A DNA stretch of 44,000 nt, from contig JAKPXC010000155.1 in the NCBI GenBank assembly GCA_029567705.1, forward strand, positions 1 through 44,000, in the 5' to 3' direction. Made by a program: the position numbers and the translations under genes. Below, in pieces: positions 16,039 through 24,241 of the stretch; position 1 is the stretch's first letter; the number at the start of each line of letters is the position of its first letter. The DNA is from Candidatus Cloacimonadota bacterium (GTDB lineage Bacteria > Cloacimonadota > Cloacimonadia > Cloacimonadales > Cloacimonadaceae). The notes beneath the pieces are model-generated. The model worked only from the letters and a program-made list of their open reading frames with translations, was not told where the DNA came from and ran no database searches.

Positions 16039-16206
16039 ATGGACGAAATGGACAATATGGACGAGATGGACACAATGGACGGTATGGACACAATGGACGG
16101 TATGGACAACGCCACCAAGCCTGGGGAAAGAGCTCTCTTTTACTTCTTTCCTCTGTTTTAGTAAAAATTTCTCTGCTGATCTCTGCTTTCCTCAGTGTCC
16201 TCTGTG
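16039..16206. repeat. Eight 9-base ATGGACnnn units plus dispersed CCTCTGT module
   Basis: 16039-16110 is eight perfect-length ATGGACnnn units. It is followed by a stretch with CCTCTGTTTTAG, CTCTGCTG and GTGTCCTCTGTGG, the same order as at 309-414, where only two units are present. The unit can be read as Met-Asp-x repeats, but no gene context supports translation. It behaves like a variable-number repeat attached to a dispersed element. Confidence 0.75.
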
Positions 16207-16275
16207 GTTAAAAAAGTGGTGGAGTGATGGAGTGATGAAGTTGTGACGCTACTACCCTGTATACATCGTACATCG

Positions 16276-16400
16276 CTCTCTTTTACTCCCTCCGTCCTTC
16301 TTTACTCCTTGTTTTCAAATCACTTACTCTCTTTTACTCCCTTCTTCCTTCTTTACTCCTTGTTATCAAATCACTTACTCTCTTTTACTCTTTTCCTCTG
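16276..16400. repeat. 51-bp tandem repeat running into the end of comEC
   Basis: Units at 16276-16326 and 16327-16377 are nearly identical, and a third begins at 16378. Each has CTCTCTTTTACTCC, CTTTACTCCTTGTT and ATCAAATCACTTA-type words, related to the repeats at 205-530. The comEC stop codon (16375-16377) is the last three bases of unit 2. Confidence 0.8.
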
Positions 16401-18714
16401 TTTTAAGAAAATCCTCTGCTGTTATCTCCGTATCTGGTACAAAGATCGTTTTTCCGGCGGTTTTGCGCACTCGGGTGCCTTCTGCCGTATAGCGTTCAAG
16501 CACCTCAGGATGTGGGAAGCGGAAACGTGAGCTACCGGAACAGCTTATCCAGGCCTCTTTTGCTCCCACCGCCTTCACGAAATCCACCGAAGAAGAGCTG
16601 ATACTGCCGTGATGCGGCACCTTCAGGAAGTCTGCCTGGAGCTCATCCGTATGATTCTGCAATAGATATGCCTCGGCTTCCTCTTCGATATCGCCGGTGT
16701 AAAGGATGCGCTTTCCCAGCCAATCCAGACGCAGCACCAGAGAACGGTTGTTCAAATCCTGCTGTTCAAAGCCGTCATCGGGATGCAGAATCCGAATTAT
16801 GGCCGAACCCAGCTTCTGTGAGTATCCTTCCTCCACGCCCAGCACTTCGGTGTGGCTAAGATCCATCTCCTGCTTCATATCCTGCCAAAGATCGCTCTCC
16901 AGCGCACTTGAATCCAGAAGCAGCCTCTTGACTCTCGCCGCCTTCAGCAGCGACGCCAGGCCGCCAACATGATCGTTGTGCAGATGAGTGATCACCAGAA
17001 GCTCCAGCTCACGCACCCCGCTTTTATGAAGATGCCGCAGTAAACGCCGCTGCATCCAGTTATCCTCCTGCCATTGCTTGGAGCTCAGCCCTTCATCCAC
17101 GTCGACAAGGCCACTGATCCCTCCGGTATCAATCATCAGTTCTGTATCTTTATCCAAACGAATCAGGCTGCAATCAGCATCGCCGCAGTTGTAAATATAG
17201 ATTCCGGGACGAAACCGTCCCAGTCCGGGGACGAAGATCAGGAGCAGGATAATGGCCAGAGCAGGCAAAGCCCAACGCTTCAGCCAGAACCATCTGCCAC
17301 TTGTGAGCCATAGCAGCAGCATCACCAGAATCAGCCCTGCCAGCAGTACCCGGAAGCTAATGTAGCTCCACTGGATCAGGAAAGGCAGCTTGGCAATCCA
17401 CTCTGCCCAATCCATAAAGAACTGGCTAAGAAATAGATAAGAAAGGCTGAAGATGCCCGTGATGCCCCATCCGGCCGGTAGAATCGCCAAAAGAAAAGCC
17501 AAGGGGAGGAGCAGGCTGGTGAGCGGTATGGCCACCAGATTGCCGATAATTCCATTCAGACTACCCATGCCAAAGTGATAGAGAGTCAGCGGTAAAATCC
17601 CCAGTGAAGCGACCACGCTGGTGAGGACAAAGTGAAGCAGATTGCGGGGGAAGCGCTTTAGCCAGGGATCTTCCGGATGCACCCAGATCTGCGGAACTCC
17701 CTGAGTGATAATGAATACGCTGAAGTAGGATAGCTGCAGGCTGAGTCCGAAGATCTCCTTGGGCGTGATCAGGCTTACTATCCAGAGGCTGAGTGCCATC
17801 ACCTGAATGGAGGATATTCTGCGGCTCAAGAGCTTGCCCACGCTGAAGATCAGGATCATGAGCAGAGACCTCAGTACCGGTGGAGACCAGCCATTGAGTG
17901 CCGTAAAAGCCAAAGCCAGCAGAAGCGCTGGGAAGAGCGCTATCCGACGGGGCAGGAAGAAGCCCAGAATAGTGATTATCAGATAGTAAATAAAGTAAAT
18001 ATGCAAACCGCTTACCACGATGAGGTGCACCAGTCCACCCCGGCTTAGGACGTCCCGCATCTCCGCTTTGGAACTCAGGTCTGAAAGCAGCAGAGCCTGC
18101 GCCAGGCCGGTGTCGCTGCCGGTATTCTCCTTCAACTGCCGGAAAAGCTGCTGCCTCAGAGCAGGGATCAGTGAGAGTTTATCTCCTCCCTGCACAAGTT
18201 CCATCCCCAGAACGGGATAGATCTTGGCGTTGTACTTTCCGGGGCTGAAGTCCAGGATGGGATCGGAGACCAGTTCTTTGAGGTTTCCAATCAGTTTGTA
18301 GCGGGCACCGGGAATCAGGGTGGAATCAGCATAGAAGATAGCCCGTTCTTTGAGGGTAACTGCTCCCACTCTTCGCACCAGTACATCGTAGCTATTATAC
18401 TCTGCGGAAAGCAGTTGCCTGGGCTCGATCACCAGGTTTTGTAGCTTGCCGGGTTCATCCTTCAGGCAGGTTGCCAGGAGGCTTTTGGGCTGCTCGGAGT
18501 AACTGAGGCGGATGAAGCCCAGGCAGATACAGAGCAGAGGCAAGATCCACAGCCGCAGCCTCTTGAACCACGCAGCCAGGACAAATAACAGCACTGCTAC
18601 CAGAAACGCCGGCAGCAGGTATGCTCCACCCAAATGGTGAGCCAGAACCATCCCGGCTAACCAGAAGAGCAGCGGCAAGAGCAAAGGAGAGGGGAGCTCG
18701 TGCCTCTGGATCAC
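16375..18714 (-). CDS. comEC: ComEC/Rec2 DNA-uptake channel
   Basis: Inner-membrane channel for uptake of single-stranded DNA in natural transformation. The N-terminal part has several membrane helices and a DUF4131-like region. The competence domain shows LSRGGLVHLIVVSGLHIYF and NGWSPPVLRSLLMILIF. The C-terminal metallo-beta-lactamase-type domain (about 530-770) has the metal motif ITHLHNDHVGGL and VPHHGS. At 779 aa the length is typical. The start is GTG 18714, 6 bases after the upstream membrane-protein gene. Oddity: the last 19 or so residues (DTEITAEDFLKTEEKSKRE) and the stop lie in dispersed repeat DNA also found at 523-600 and 16140-16206. The original end of the gene has probably been replaced. 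Other competence genes are not in the window. Confidence 0.93.
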   Translation of the reverse strand: MIQRHELPSPLLLPLLFWLAGMVLAHHLGGAYLLPAFLVAVLLFVLAAWFKRLRLWILPLLCICLGFIRLSYSEQPKSLLATCLKDEPGKLQNLVIEPRQLLSAEYNSYDVLVRRVGAVTLKERAIFYADSTLIPGARYKLIGNLKELVSDPILDFSPGKYNAKIYPVLGMELVQGGDKLSLIPALRQQLFRQLKENTGSDTGLAQALLLSDLSSKAEMRDVLSRGGLVHLIVVSGLHIYFIYYLIITILGFFLPRRIALFPALLLALAFTALNGWSPPVLRSLLMILIFSVGKLLSRRISSIQVMALSLWIVSLITPKEIFGLSLQLSYFSVFIITQGVPQIWVHPEDPWLKRFPRNLLHFVLTSVVASLGILPLTLYHFGMGSLNGIIGNLVAIPLTSLLLPLAFLLAILPAGWGITGIFSLSYLFLSQFFMDWAEWIAKLPFLIQWSYISFRVLLAGLILVMLLLWLTSGRWFWLKRWALPALAIILLLIFVPGLGRFRPGIYIYNCGDADCSLIRLDKDTELMIDTGGISGLVDVDEGLSSKQWQEDNWMQRRLLRHLHKSGVRELELLVITHLHNDHVGGLASLLKAARVKRLLLDSSALESDLWQDMKQEMDLSHTEVLGVEEGYSQKLGSAIIRILHPDDGFEQQDLNNRSLVLRLDWLGKRILYTGDIEEEAEAYLLQNHTDELQADFLKVPHHGSISSSSVDFVKAVGAKEAWISCSGSSRFRFPHPEVLERYTAEGTRVRKTAGKTIFVPDTEITAEDFLKTEEKSKRE

Positions 18715-18720
18715 GTTGCC

Positions 18721-19260
18721 TTACTTGCGGTTAAAGAACCCCAGGATAAGCCCTAAAAATACGCTCCAAAGTGCTGCCAATCCGATTCTGTAAACGGGAG
18801 GCAAGATAAAGGTGACGGTGTGAGCAGGAATCCAGAACCAGAGCAGGGAATAGAAGCCCTTGTGGAGGTTTTTCCAGTTCTTCTCTTTGAGGGGGATATT
18901 ATCCAGCACCCGGTGGATCAGCACCAGGAAGAGGCCGAACTGCAGGTTCATAAAGCTTGAGATGGCAAAGGCTTTGCCAAATGTACCCAGTTTGGGCAGG
19001 TAGCCGTGTTCCACCAGATATTCCGTATAGCCGGTGAAGCCCTGGAAGGCGTATTTGATCCCGATAGCCAGCGTGGCCCAGACCAGCATCTTCCATAAAG
19101 TCATAGCGGCTGTAAAAGGATAGCGGAAGCTTTTACGAACTATCCACTGGGAAACCAACTCCCCCAGGGTGCCCAGAATGGCAAATTGCAGCATTGCCAT
19201 CAAGATGGGATGGGCAGTGGTGAGCTCCACATAACTGATTGCTGCAGCAGTATTAATCAT
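18721..19260 (-). CDS. Polytopic membrane protein, distantly Mpv17-like
   Basis: Four to five hydrophobic segments fill most of the 179 residues, with no signal cleavage site. The N-terminal region (HPILMAMLQFAILGTLGELVSQW) and the C-terminal region (LLWFWIPAHTVTFILPPVYR, followed by ALWSVFLG) resemble the two blocks of the Mpv17/PMP22 family, in which a 'G-DxxxQ' block and a 'WP-Q-xNF-xxP-xxR' block frame the protein. The Asp of the first block is Glu here. This similarity is by eye and may be superficial. It lies 6 bases before comEC and directly after the cyclase fragment, so it is probably part of that transcript. No function can be assigned. Confidence 0.75.
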   Translation of the reverse strand: MINTAAAISYVELTTAHPILMAMLQFAILGTLGELVSQWIVRKSFRYPFTAAMTLWKMLVWATLAIGIKYAFQGFTGYTEYLVEHGYLPKLGTFGKAFAISSFMNLQFGLFLVLIHRVLDNIPLKEKNWKNLHKGFYSLLWFWIPAHTVTFILPPVYRIGLAALWSVFLGLILGFFNRK

Positions 19261-19638
19261 CTATTCTCCTTGTTCTTCCCAGGCTTCGTCTTCCCAGGGA
19301 TAAATTCTGTCCCATTTAAGAGGCGGTTCTTGTAGCAGACGCTGGCATCTCAGAAGCATGCGCCGGGAAGGATTGTCCTTCTCCAATTGTTCAAACTGCT
19401 CTATCGCCTCAGCCCAGAGTCCCTTGCGATATAGCTCCAGCCCGTCTGCATAAATCTGCAGCCAGGAGTAATCCGGCATTCGGGAAGCTCCTCGCTCTGC
19501 CAGCAGTTCATATATACGTGTGGGGATGCTTTTACCCTTCACTTTGATCAGGTCCAGCTCCCGGCAAAGCATCTGGTCTTTGACCATCAGATACGTGCTT
19601 TCACTGATTATGATGTTGGTGCGGAAGATTTTGTTCAC
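19261..19638 (-). pseudogene. C-terminal part of class III cyclase, separated by a frameshift
   Basis: This frame continues the cyclase domain of the upstream gene. It starts at the residues NKIFRTNIIISESTY, passes LCRELDLIKVKGKS and RIYELL, and ends with the region usual for CHASE2 cyclases (YADGLELYRKGLWAEAIEQF, then LLRCQRLLQEPPLKWDRIYPW). The only start would be GTG 19638, with GGAAGGAG touching it and no proper spacing, so it is probably not translated independently. Adding one base near 19661 joins it to the upstream frame and restores the canonical GDTVNLASRLEG motif. It is therefore the distal half of one gene, broken either by a real one-base deletion or by a sequence error. Confidence 0.85.
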
Positions 19639-21440
19639 TCCTTCCAGACGGGAGGCGAGGTTACCGTATCGCCGATGCCGGTGTATTCCATGCGGCGCTT
19701 GGAGCCTATATTGCCGGCTACCAGCTTTCCTGTGCAGATGCCCAGGCGGGTATTGAGGTGAAAGTATTGGCTGGCGGTGAGTTCAGAATTGTCTTTGTCC
19801 CGGAAGGGACGGCAGAAATCCCGGTGTGACAAAGCAGCGCGGCAAGCCCAAAGAGCATGGTCGTTACGCTCCACGGGCACTCCAAAGATCGCCATCAGAC
19901 CATCACCGGTGTATTTATCCAAGAGGCCGTTATGATCCAGGATGCTGTTTGTGAAGCTGCGGAAGTAGTCATTGAGCTCGTTCACCAGTTGGGGTGGCTC
20001 TTTCTTCTCCGAGTAGGTGGTAAAGTTGTAGATATCCGAAAAGACAACAGTGGCGTGATAGCTTTTCCCGCCCAGTTCGGTGAGCTGGGGATTCTTCATT
20101 AGTTCATCCACCAGGTCTGGATGAAGGTAGCTATCGAAAATCTGCTTCAGTTCCTGCTTGGTGCGGCCTTCCATGATGTAGCTCAGGGTGAGGATGCCAA
20201 TCCAGGAGACCACCCATACTAGCAGCATGGAACTGTAATCCAGCACCAGTCTCTGCTCCCGGAAGACCTGATAAGTCACCAAAGAAAAGAGCAGCAAGAG
20301 CCCCAGCACCACCAGAGGAGAGAAGCCTGCTCTCAACCGAGCCACGCTTGTCAGCACCAGAAAACTAAGCAGGAAGAGCAGCAGGAAGCCTATCCATCCG
20401 GAGGGAAAGCGGAGGTAATCTTCCTGCAGGAGGTTACTGAGCGCTGTAGCCCAAATCTCCATACCGGGAAGACCCCAGTCGTATGGACTGGCCTTCAGAT
20501 CCAGCATGCCGGAGGCGGCAGAACCGATGATTACATACTTGTCTCTAAAGGTCTCTGGAGTGATGGTGGGTGCTTCTCCACGGGAATTCTGTACAGCAGA
20601 GGCAAGCAGCTGGCTGAAGGGGATGTAGCGGAAAGTTCCTTCTGCACCGCCTTTGCCATACCAATTCAAGTGCAGTTCACCATCGGGATCCGGGTGCAGT
20701 TTCTGCAGATAACCGGAGATGTCCTGCTTGAGGGGATGCTCACGGTTTGAGGCCAGTAGACCCGCCAGCGCCAGATTGGGATAGGTGCGGTTGTTCCAGC
20801 GGTAAAGCAGGGGAACCTTGCGCACAGTGGCTTCATCCGTACTGAGCAGGTTAATTCCGCCAAAGCCAGCCGCAGAGGCAGCAAAATCCCGGTAAGGCAG
20901 CTTCAGTCCCGGCCAGTTCTGCACCGGAAGAGCGTCCAACCCCTCCAGAGGCAGAACTGCTCCCAGGCTGTCTGTGGGTCCATCGTAGAAAGTAAAGGTA
21001 AGGGGCAGAACACTATGCGGAGAGCGTTGCAGAGCCGAGGCAAAGTTTTGGTCGCTGACCTCGGAATCGATATCTCCTCTTTGGAAATCTGCCTCTTCAA
21101 AGCTAAGATCAAAGATAGTAGCGGCAGCACCGGCTTTCTGAAGATAGTCCGTCACAACGGCATAGAACTCCCGGGGCCAAGGCCAACCCTGGCCCAGTTC
21201 TTCCCGTGCAAAAGCCAGAGAACCATCATCAATAGCGATCAGCAGGATATCCGGAGAAGCCTTTTTGGGATGCGGATCCAGCCGAAAGCGCAGATCCAGG
21301 CTCTTGGCCTCCAGCTCCCTCAGAAACGGCCATAGGGAGACACAGTGCACTCCTCCGGCTATAATCAGAGCCAGCCCGCCCAATAGCCAGAAGCTCTTGT
21401 AATGCTGTTTTAGCCCTTGATAAAGGCCATGAAGCTGCAT
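19635..21440 (-). CDS. CHASE2-domain adenylate/guanylate cyclase, N-terminal and catalytic part (frameshifted)
   Basis: Membrane receptor cyclase. An N-terminal membrane helix (about 18-36) is followed by a CHASE2 sensor domain outside the membrane (about 45-330: SPDILLIAIDDGSLA, then GVPVERN-type cyclase blocks later) and three membrane helices (about 335-415). The class III cyclase domain follows from about 455. The metal Asp is in VVFSDIYNF (about 468) and the second in TGDGLMAIFG (about 511). The frame breaks after GIGDTV: the next residues read TSPPVWKE and stop. The missing motif and the rest of the domain continue in another frame at 19261-19638. It would make cAMP or cGMP if the frame were intact. 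It lies 3 bases after a TPR gene, so the two are co-transcribed. Confidence 0.88.
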   Translation of the reverse strand: MQLHGLYQGLKQHYKSFWLLGGLALIIAGGVHCVSLWPFLRELEAKSLDLRFRLDPHPKKASPDILLIAIDDGSLAFAREELGQGWPWPREFYAVVTDYLQKAGAAATIFDLSFEEADFQRGDIDSEVSDQNFASALQRSPHSVLPLTFTFYDGPTDSLGAVLPLEGLDALPVQNWPGLKLPYRDFAASAAGFGGINLLSTDEATVRKVPLLYRWNNRTYPNLALAGLLASNREHPLKQDISGYLQKLHPDPDGELHLNWYGKGGAEGTFRYIPFSQLLASAVQNSRGEAPTITPETFRDKYVIIGSAASGMLDLKASPYDWGLPGMEIWATALSNLLQEDYLRFPSGWIGFLLLFLLSFLVLTSVARLRAGFSPLVVLGLLLLFSLVTYQVFREQRLVLDYSSMLLVWVVSWIGILTLSYIMEGRTKQELKQIFDSYLHPDLVDELMKNPQLTELGGKSYHATVVFSDIYNFTTYSEKKEPPQLVNELNDYFRSFTNSILDHNGLLDKYTGDGLMAIFGVPVERNDHALWACRAALSHRDFCRPFRDKDNSELTASQYFHLNTRLGICTGKLVAGNIGSKRRMEYTGIGDTVTSPPVWKE

Positions 21441-21443
21441 GGT

Positions 21444-22082
21444 TTACTGCAGACGCTGACGCAGTTCCTGCAGTAGTGCCTGAACCTGCTCATCAGGAAT
21501 GGCCTCGTCCTCGTGTTCACCGCCATCATCAGGATCCAGACTGAGTGCATGCTCGAGGTTCTCCAAAGCCTGGGCATATTGTCCCAGTTCATTCAAAGCA
21601 TAAGCCATCCAGATATAGGCATCGACGTGATCCCGATTGGTGGCGATAGCTTGAGTGAGCGCTGCCACTGCCTCTTCATACTCGCCCATCTTGTAATAAG
21701 CTTCGCCTTTGTGACGCCAGGGGCATGACCAATTGGGATAATCACGGTTGATGGCATCATAGAGCGCTACTGCCTGATCCAGCTTTTCCATGCCCATCAG
21801 CACATTGCCGAGGCTAAAGCGTTGCCCGGCCGGAAGGCTGTCTGCTTCTGCCAAAAGCCCATCTATTACCCGTTCCGTTTCCAGATTCAGGACATAGAGC
21901 TTCTGAATGCGGCTCAGTACTTCCTGAGCAGGAACTGCTGCCGTTTCATTCAGATAGCTGATGGCTTCCTCAAAGCTTGCGGCATCCGGAGCATCTATAT
22001 AGTCATCCAGAGGACTGGTGGCTTCCGCACACAATGCCAGTGCCGTTAAAAACAAACAGATCATCAGAATACATCTCTTCAT
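21444..22082 (-). CDS. Exported TPR protein
   Basis: A signal peptide covers about residues 1-19 (MKRCILMICLFLTALALCAE). At least three tetratricopeptide repeats follow: LGNVLMGMEKLDQAVALYDA, GEAYYKMGEYEEAVAALTQA and YALNELGQYAQALENLEHAL. The end is acidic. The ribosome site AAGGAGAG lies before the ATG, and a -10-like TATACT occurs about 35 bases upstream. The cyclase gene starts 3 bases downstream. A periplasmic TPR protein next to a CHASE2 cyclase may scaffold or tune signal reception; this is inference from position. At 212 aa it has no enzyme domain. Confidence 0.85.
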   Translation of the reverse strand: MKRCILMICLFLTALALCAEATSPLDDYIDAPDAASFEEAISYLNETAAVPAQEVLSRIQKLYVLNLETERVIDGLLAEADSLPAGQRFSLGNVLMGMEKLDQAVALYDAINRDYPNWSCPWRHKGEAYYKMGEYEEAVAALTQAIATNRDHVDAYIWMAYALNELGQYAQALENLEHALSLDPDDGGEHEDEAIPDEQVQALLQELRQRLQ

Positions 22083-22172
22083 GGTCTCTCCTTATATATC
22101 GAATTAAGTATAATTCATCCCTGCCGGGAAGGTGCGTCCAGGCCCTGTTCTCCCGGGAAAACCTGTCTTCTA

Positions 22173-22613
22173 TCAAGAGATCGGGATTATTCTCTCCAGG
22201 CTGGGCTTCAGCTTGAAGGCTATGCGCAGGATACCGCCGGTGTAGGTTACTTTGGGATCATCCTTGTCTATAGGCAAGTCGGGGAAGAAGATACGGCGCT
22301 CAAAGCGTCCGGTATCTATCTCCATATTGAAGTAACAGGCAGGATGCTGGGCAAAGGTGAAATTGCGGGCTCCGGTCAGGCGCAGATAATCATCGGACAG
22401 AGAGATATTGATCTCATCCTTCTCGACTCCTGCCAGTTCCACCACGATCACCCACTCGCTTTCGGTTTGATACACATCGCATTTGGGATGCCAAACCTCG
22501 TCCAGAGCGTCCTCTATAGCCAGAGGGCTGTTTGTGAGGCTGGAGACTTCTCCCAGCAGCTTCAGCATTTCCCGCTGGATACCCTTCAGGTTGCTAACAA
22601 TTCTATCGTTCAT
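22173..22613 (-). CDS. Hsp20/alpha-crystallin small heat-shock protein
   Basis: ATP-independent chaperone that holds unfolding proteins. The N-terminal 40 residues are helical. The alpha-crystallin domain spans about 42-135: PKCDVYQTESEWVIVVELAG, then YLRLTGAR, FERRIFFP and the closing strand YTGGILRIAFKL. At 146 aa the length is normal. A C-terminal I-x-I-like motif is present only as RIIPIS. A hairpin with a T-rich tail separates it from the DUF4139 gene upstream, so it probably has its own promoter in the short gap. No CIRCE-type operator was seen. Confidence 0.92.
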   Translation of the reverse strand: MNDRIVSNLKGIQREMLKLLGEVSSLTNSPLAIEDALDEVWHPKCDVYQTESEWVIVVELAGVEKDEINISLSDDYLRLTGARNFTFAQHPACYFNMEIDTGRFERRIFFPDLPIDKDDPKVTYTGGILRIAFKLKPSLERIIPIS

Positions 22614-22626
22614 AAGTACCCCGTGA

Positions 22627-22664
22627 TAAAAAGAAGGGGAACGGCTCCGTTGAAACCGCTCCCC
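22627..22664 (-). terminator. Terminator after the DUF4139 gene
   Basis: On the minus strand a 9-bp stem GGGGAGCGG/CCGTTCCCC (with one G-T pair; 22664-22656 and 22644-22636) is followed by TTCTTTTT. It sits directly after the DUF4139 stop and before hsp20. Confidence 0.7.
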
Positions 22665-22673
22665 ACCAAGGTT

Positions 22674-24017
22674 TTAGTACTCGCTGCGTTCCTTGAAGGT
22701 GAAGATCTGCTCCGCACCGGCAGCAATGGTTATGGGGAAAGTGACCAGCATATTGTTGTCGGTTTCATAACGCTGGGCACTTTCTATGATGCGGGTGTTG
22801 GAATTGAGCTGATATTGCACTTTGATCAGCTTTTCTTCATCGCTGTTGTTGCGCAGGGTCACTTGGATCACGCGCTCGGAGGTTCTCTGGTTGATCACCC
22901 GGGTTTCTCTCACGAGGGTCGCACCCACCAGATCAAAAGCCTTTCCGGTGGTGAGCTTGATCTCTTCATTGCGGCTGGTGTGATCGATACTGTCCTCACC
23001 AATGAACTCCAGGTTGCCATCGGTATCCTGGCGGTAAATCTTGAAGATACCCTTGGGCAGAGGTTTACCCAGCCCGGCTTCTTCGGTGTTACGGAACACG
23101 ATATCGCTCAGTACGCCGTCGCTAAAGAGCCGGTAATTATACTCGCCTCTGGCGTGAACGTTTTGCAGGGGATAGAGTTCCAGTTGCTTGGTCTGGTTAT
23201 TGGCAAAAGAGACCCGTTGATCCAGGGCATAGAGGTGAAAATCGTGGAAAGCGCGCTCTTCAAAAGACGGAGCCATGGTAGTGACGGTGGCATCTTCCAT
23301 ATACATGTTCCTGGCCATTCCACCGGCGAAGGCGGGACGTACCTGATTGACGTCTCCTGCCACTAGCTTGAGATTAACATCGTTGAAAGCCCGGCCGGAG
23401 TAGTTCCGGATAGTCACCCAGGAATTCAGAGCCAGTTTTTCACCATCCCAGACGGCATTGTAAGCCACATCCCAGCTAAAGCCGCCGGTGAGGTAGCTGA
23501 GCTGTACGGGATATCTGCCGGCGCGGGGAGAGATCAGGCTCCAGCGCAGAGTTGGACGGGTGTAGAAATTGCTGGGCAGGCTGGCAAGCTGGATAACTTC
23601 CACTTCTGATTCGTTGAGGATCAGCAGCCTGCCGGTGCCGGCTTCCACGATGCCCAGAGACGAGCCATCGTAAAACTTTAGTACACCGGTGTAACGGCTG
23701 GCTTGATCGGAGGTGACAACCGTCACTTCCTGATCCAGATACTTTGCCATAATCTGGGATTTCCCGGCCAGATCGTATTCATAGTTCTGTTCGGCAATGC
23801 GAATCTGATTCTCGGGAGAACTCACAATCACGGAGGCGGCATTGATCCGGGAAGTGATATCCGAGAAATTATAATCCAGCCTTCCCTGCTGGAGCTCCAG
23901 CTCAAACTGGCTGCGCACCAGGGAAAGGTCATCGTTGTAAATAGTGATCCAATCGGTAGCACTCAGCACTGAGATCATCATGCTGAGCAGTAACAAGATA
24001 CGTAAGCTATGTTTCAT
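22674..24017 (-). CDS. Exported DUF4139-type protein
   Basis: A signal peptide covers about residues 1-20. The central region (about 150-440) has the DUF4139 pattern: SYLTGGFSWDVAYNAVWDG, LNSWVTIRNYSGRAFNDVNL, LKLVAGDVNQV and later VIQVTLRNNSDEEKLIKVQY. Such proteins are exported and beta-rich, with no known reaction. At 447 aa the length is usual. The ribosome site GAGGAAG precedes the ATG. It is a single gene with its own promoter candidate upstream (TTGACA at 24090-24095) and its own terminator. It diverges from the polysaccharide cluster. Confidence 0.82.
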   Translation of the reverse strand: MKHSLRILLLLSMMISVLSATDWITIYNDDLSLVRSQFELELQQGRLDYNFSDITSRINAASVIVSSPENQIRIAEQNYEYDLAGKSQIMAKYLDQEVTVVTSDQASRYTGVLKFYDGSSLGIVEAGTGRLLILNESEVEVIQLASLPSNFYTRPTLRWSLISPRAGRYPVQLSYLTGGFSWDVAYNAVWDGEKLALNSWVTIRNYSGRAFNDVNLKLVAGDVNQVRPAFAGGMARNMYMEDATVTTMAPSFEERAFHDFHLYALDQRVSFANNQTKQLELYPLQNVHARGEYNYRLFSDGVLSDIVFRNTEEAGLGKPLPKGIFKIYRQDTDGNLEFIGEDSIDHTSRNEEIKLTTGKAFDLVGATLVRETRVINQRTSERVIQVTLRNNSDEEKLIKVQYQLNSNTRIIESAQRYETDNNMLVTFPITIAAGAEQIFTFKERSEY

Positions 24018-24065
24018 AGCTTCCTCCTCTTTATCTTCTTCAAAGCTTTTGGCTTCTGAATATAC

Positions 24066-24095
24066 TTACTATCGGGAAAGGCTTTTCCTTGTCAA
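24066..24095 (-). promoter_or_regulatory. Candidate promoter for the DUF4139 gene
   Basis: A perfect -35 TTGACA on the minus strand (24090-24095) is followed after 18 bases by a weak -10 TAGTAA (24066-24071). The distance to the ATG at 24017 leaves a leader of about 40 bases. A second TTGACA, on the plus strand at about 24188-24193, may serve the flippase gene but has no good -10. Confidence 0.4.
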
Positions 24096-24241
24096 GAAGT
24101 TTAGTTTTTTTCAAAGGAGGAGTGACGCAGGGGCTGTTTGCAGTTGGGTATGACAAATGGCTTGATAGGTGAGCTGCGAAAACATCTTGACAGAATGAAC
24201 AGCTGTTAAGCTTGGTCGAGTAAAGGAAGAGAGAATAATAG

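Noticed and set aside
15832-16211. Several short overlapping frames around the long inverted repeat and the ATGGAC repeat
   Set aside because: They read palindromic and tandem repeats, have no ribosome sites, and overlap in several frames on both strands.
19630-19665. Programmed frameshifting in the cyclase
   Set aside because: There is no slippery heptamer or downstream pseudoknot at the site, and one added base restores a perfectly canonical motif, so a deletion or error is simpler.
22344-23366. A 340-codon open frame on the plus strand
   Set aside because: Antisense to hsp20 and the DUF4139 gene and crosses the terminator between them.
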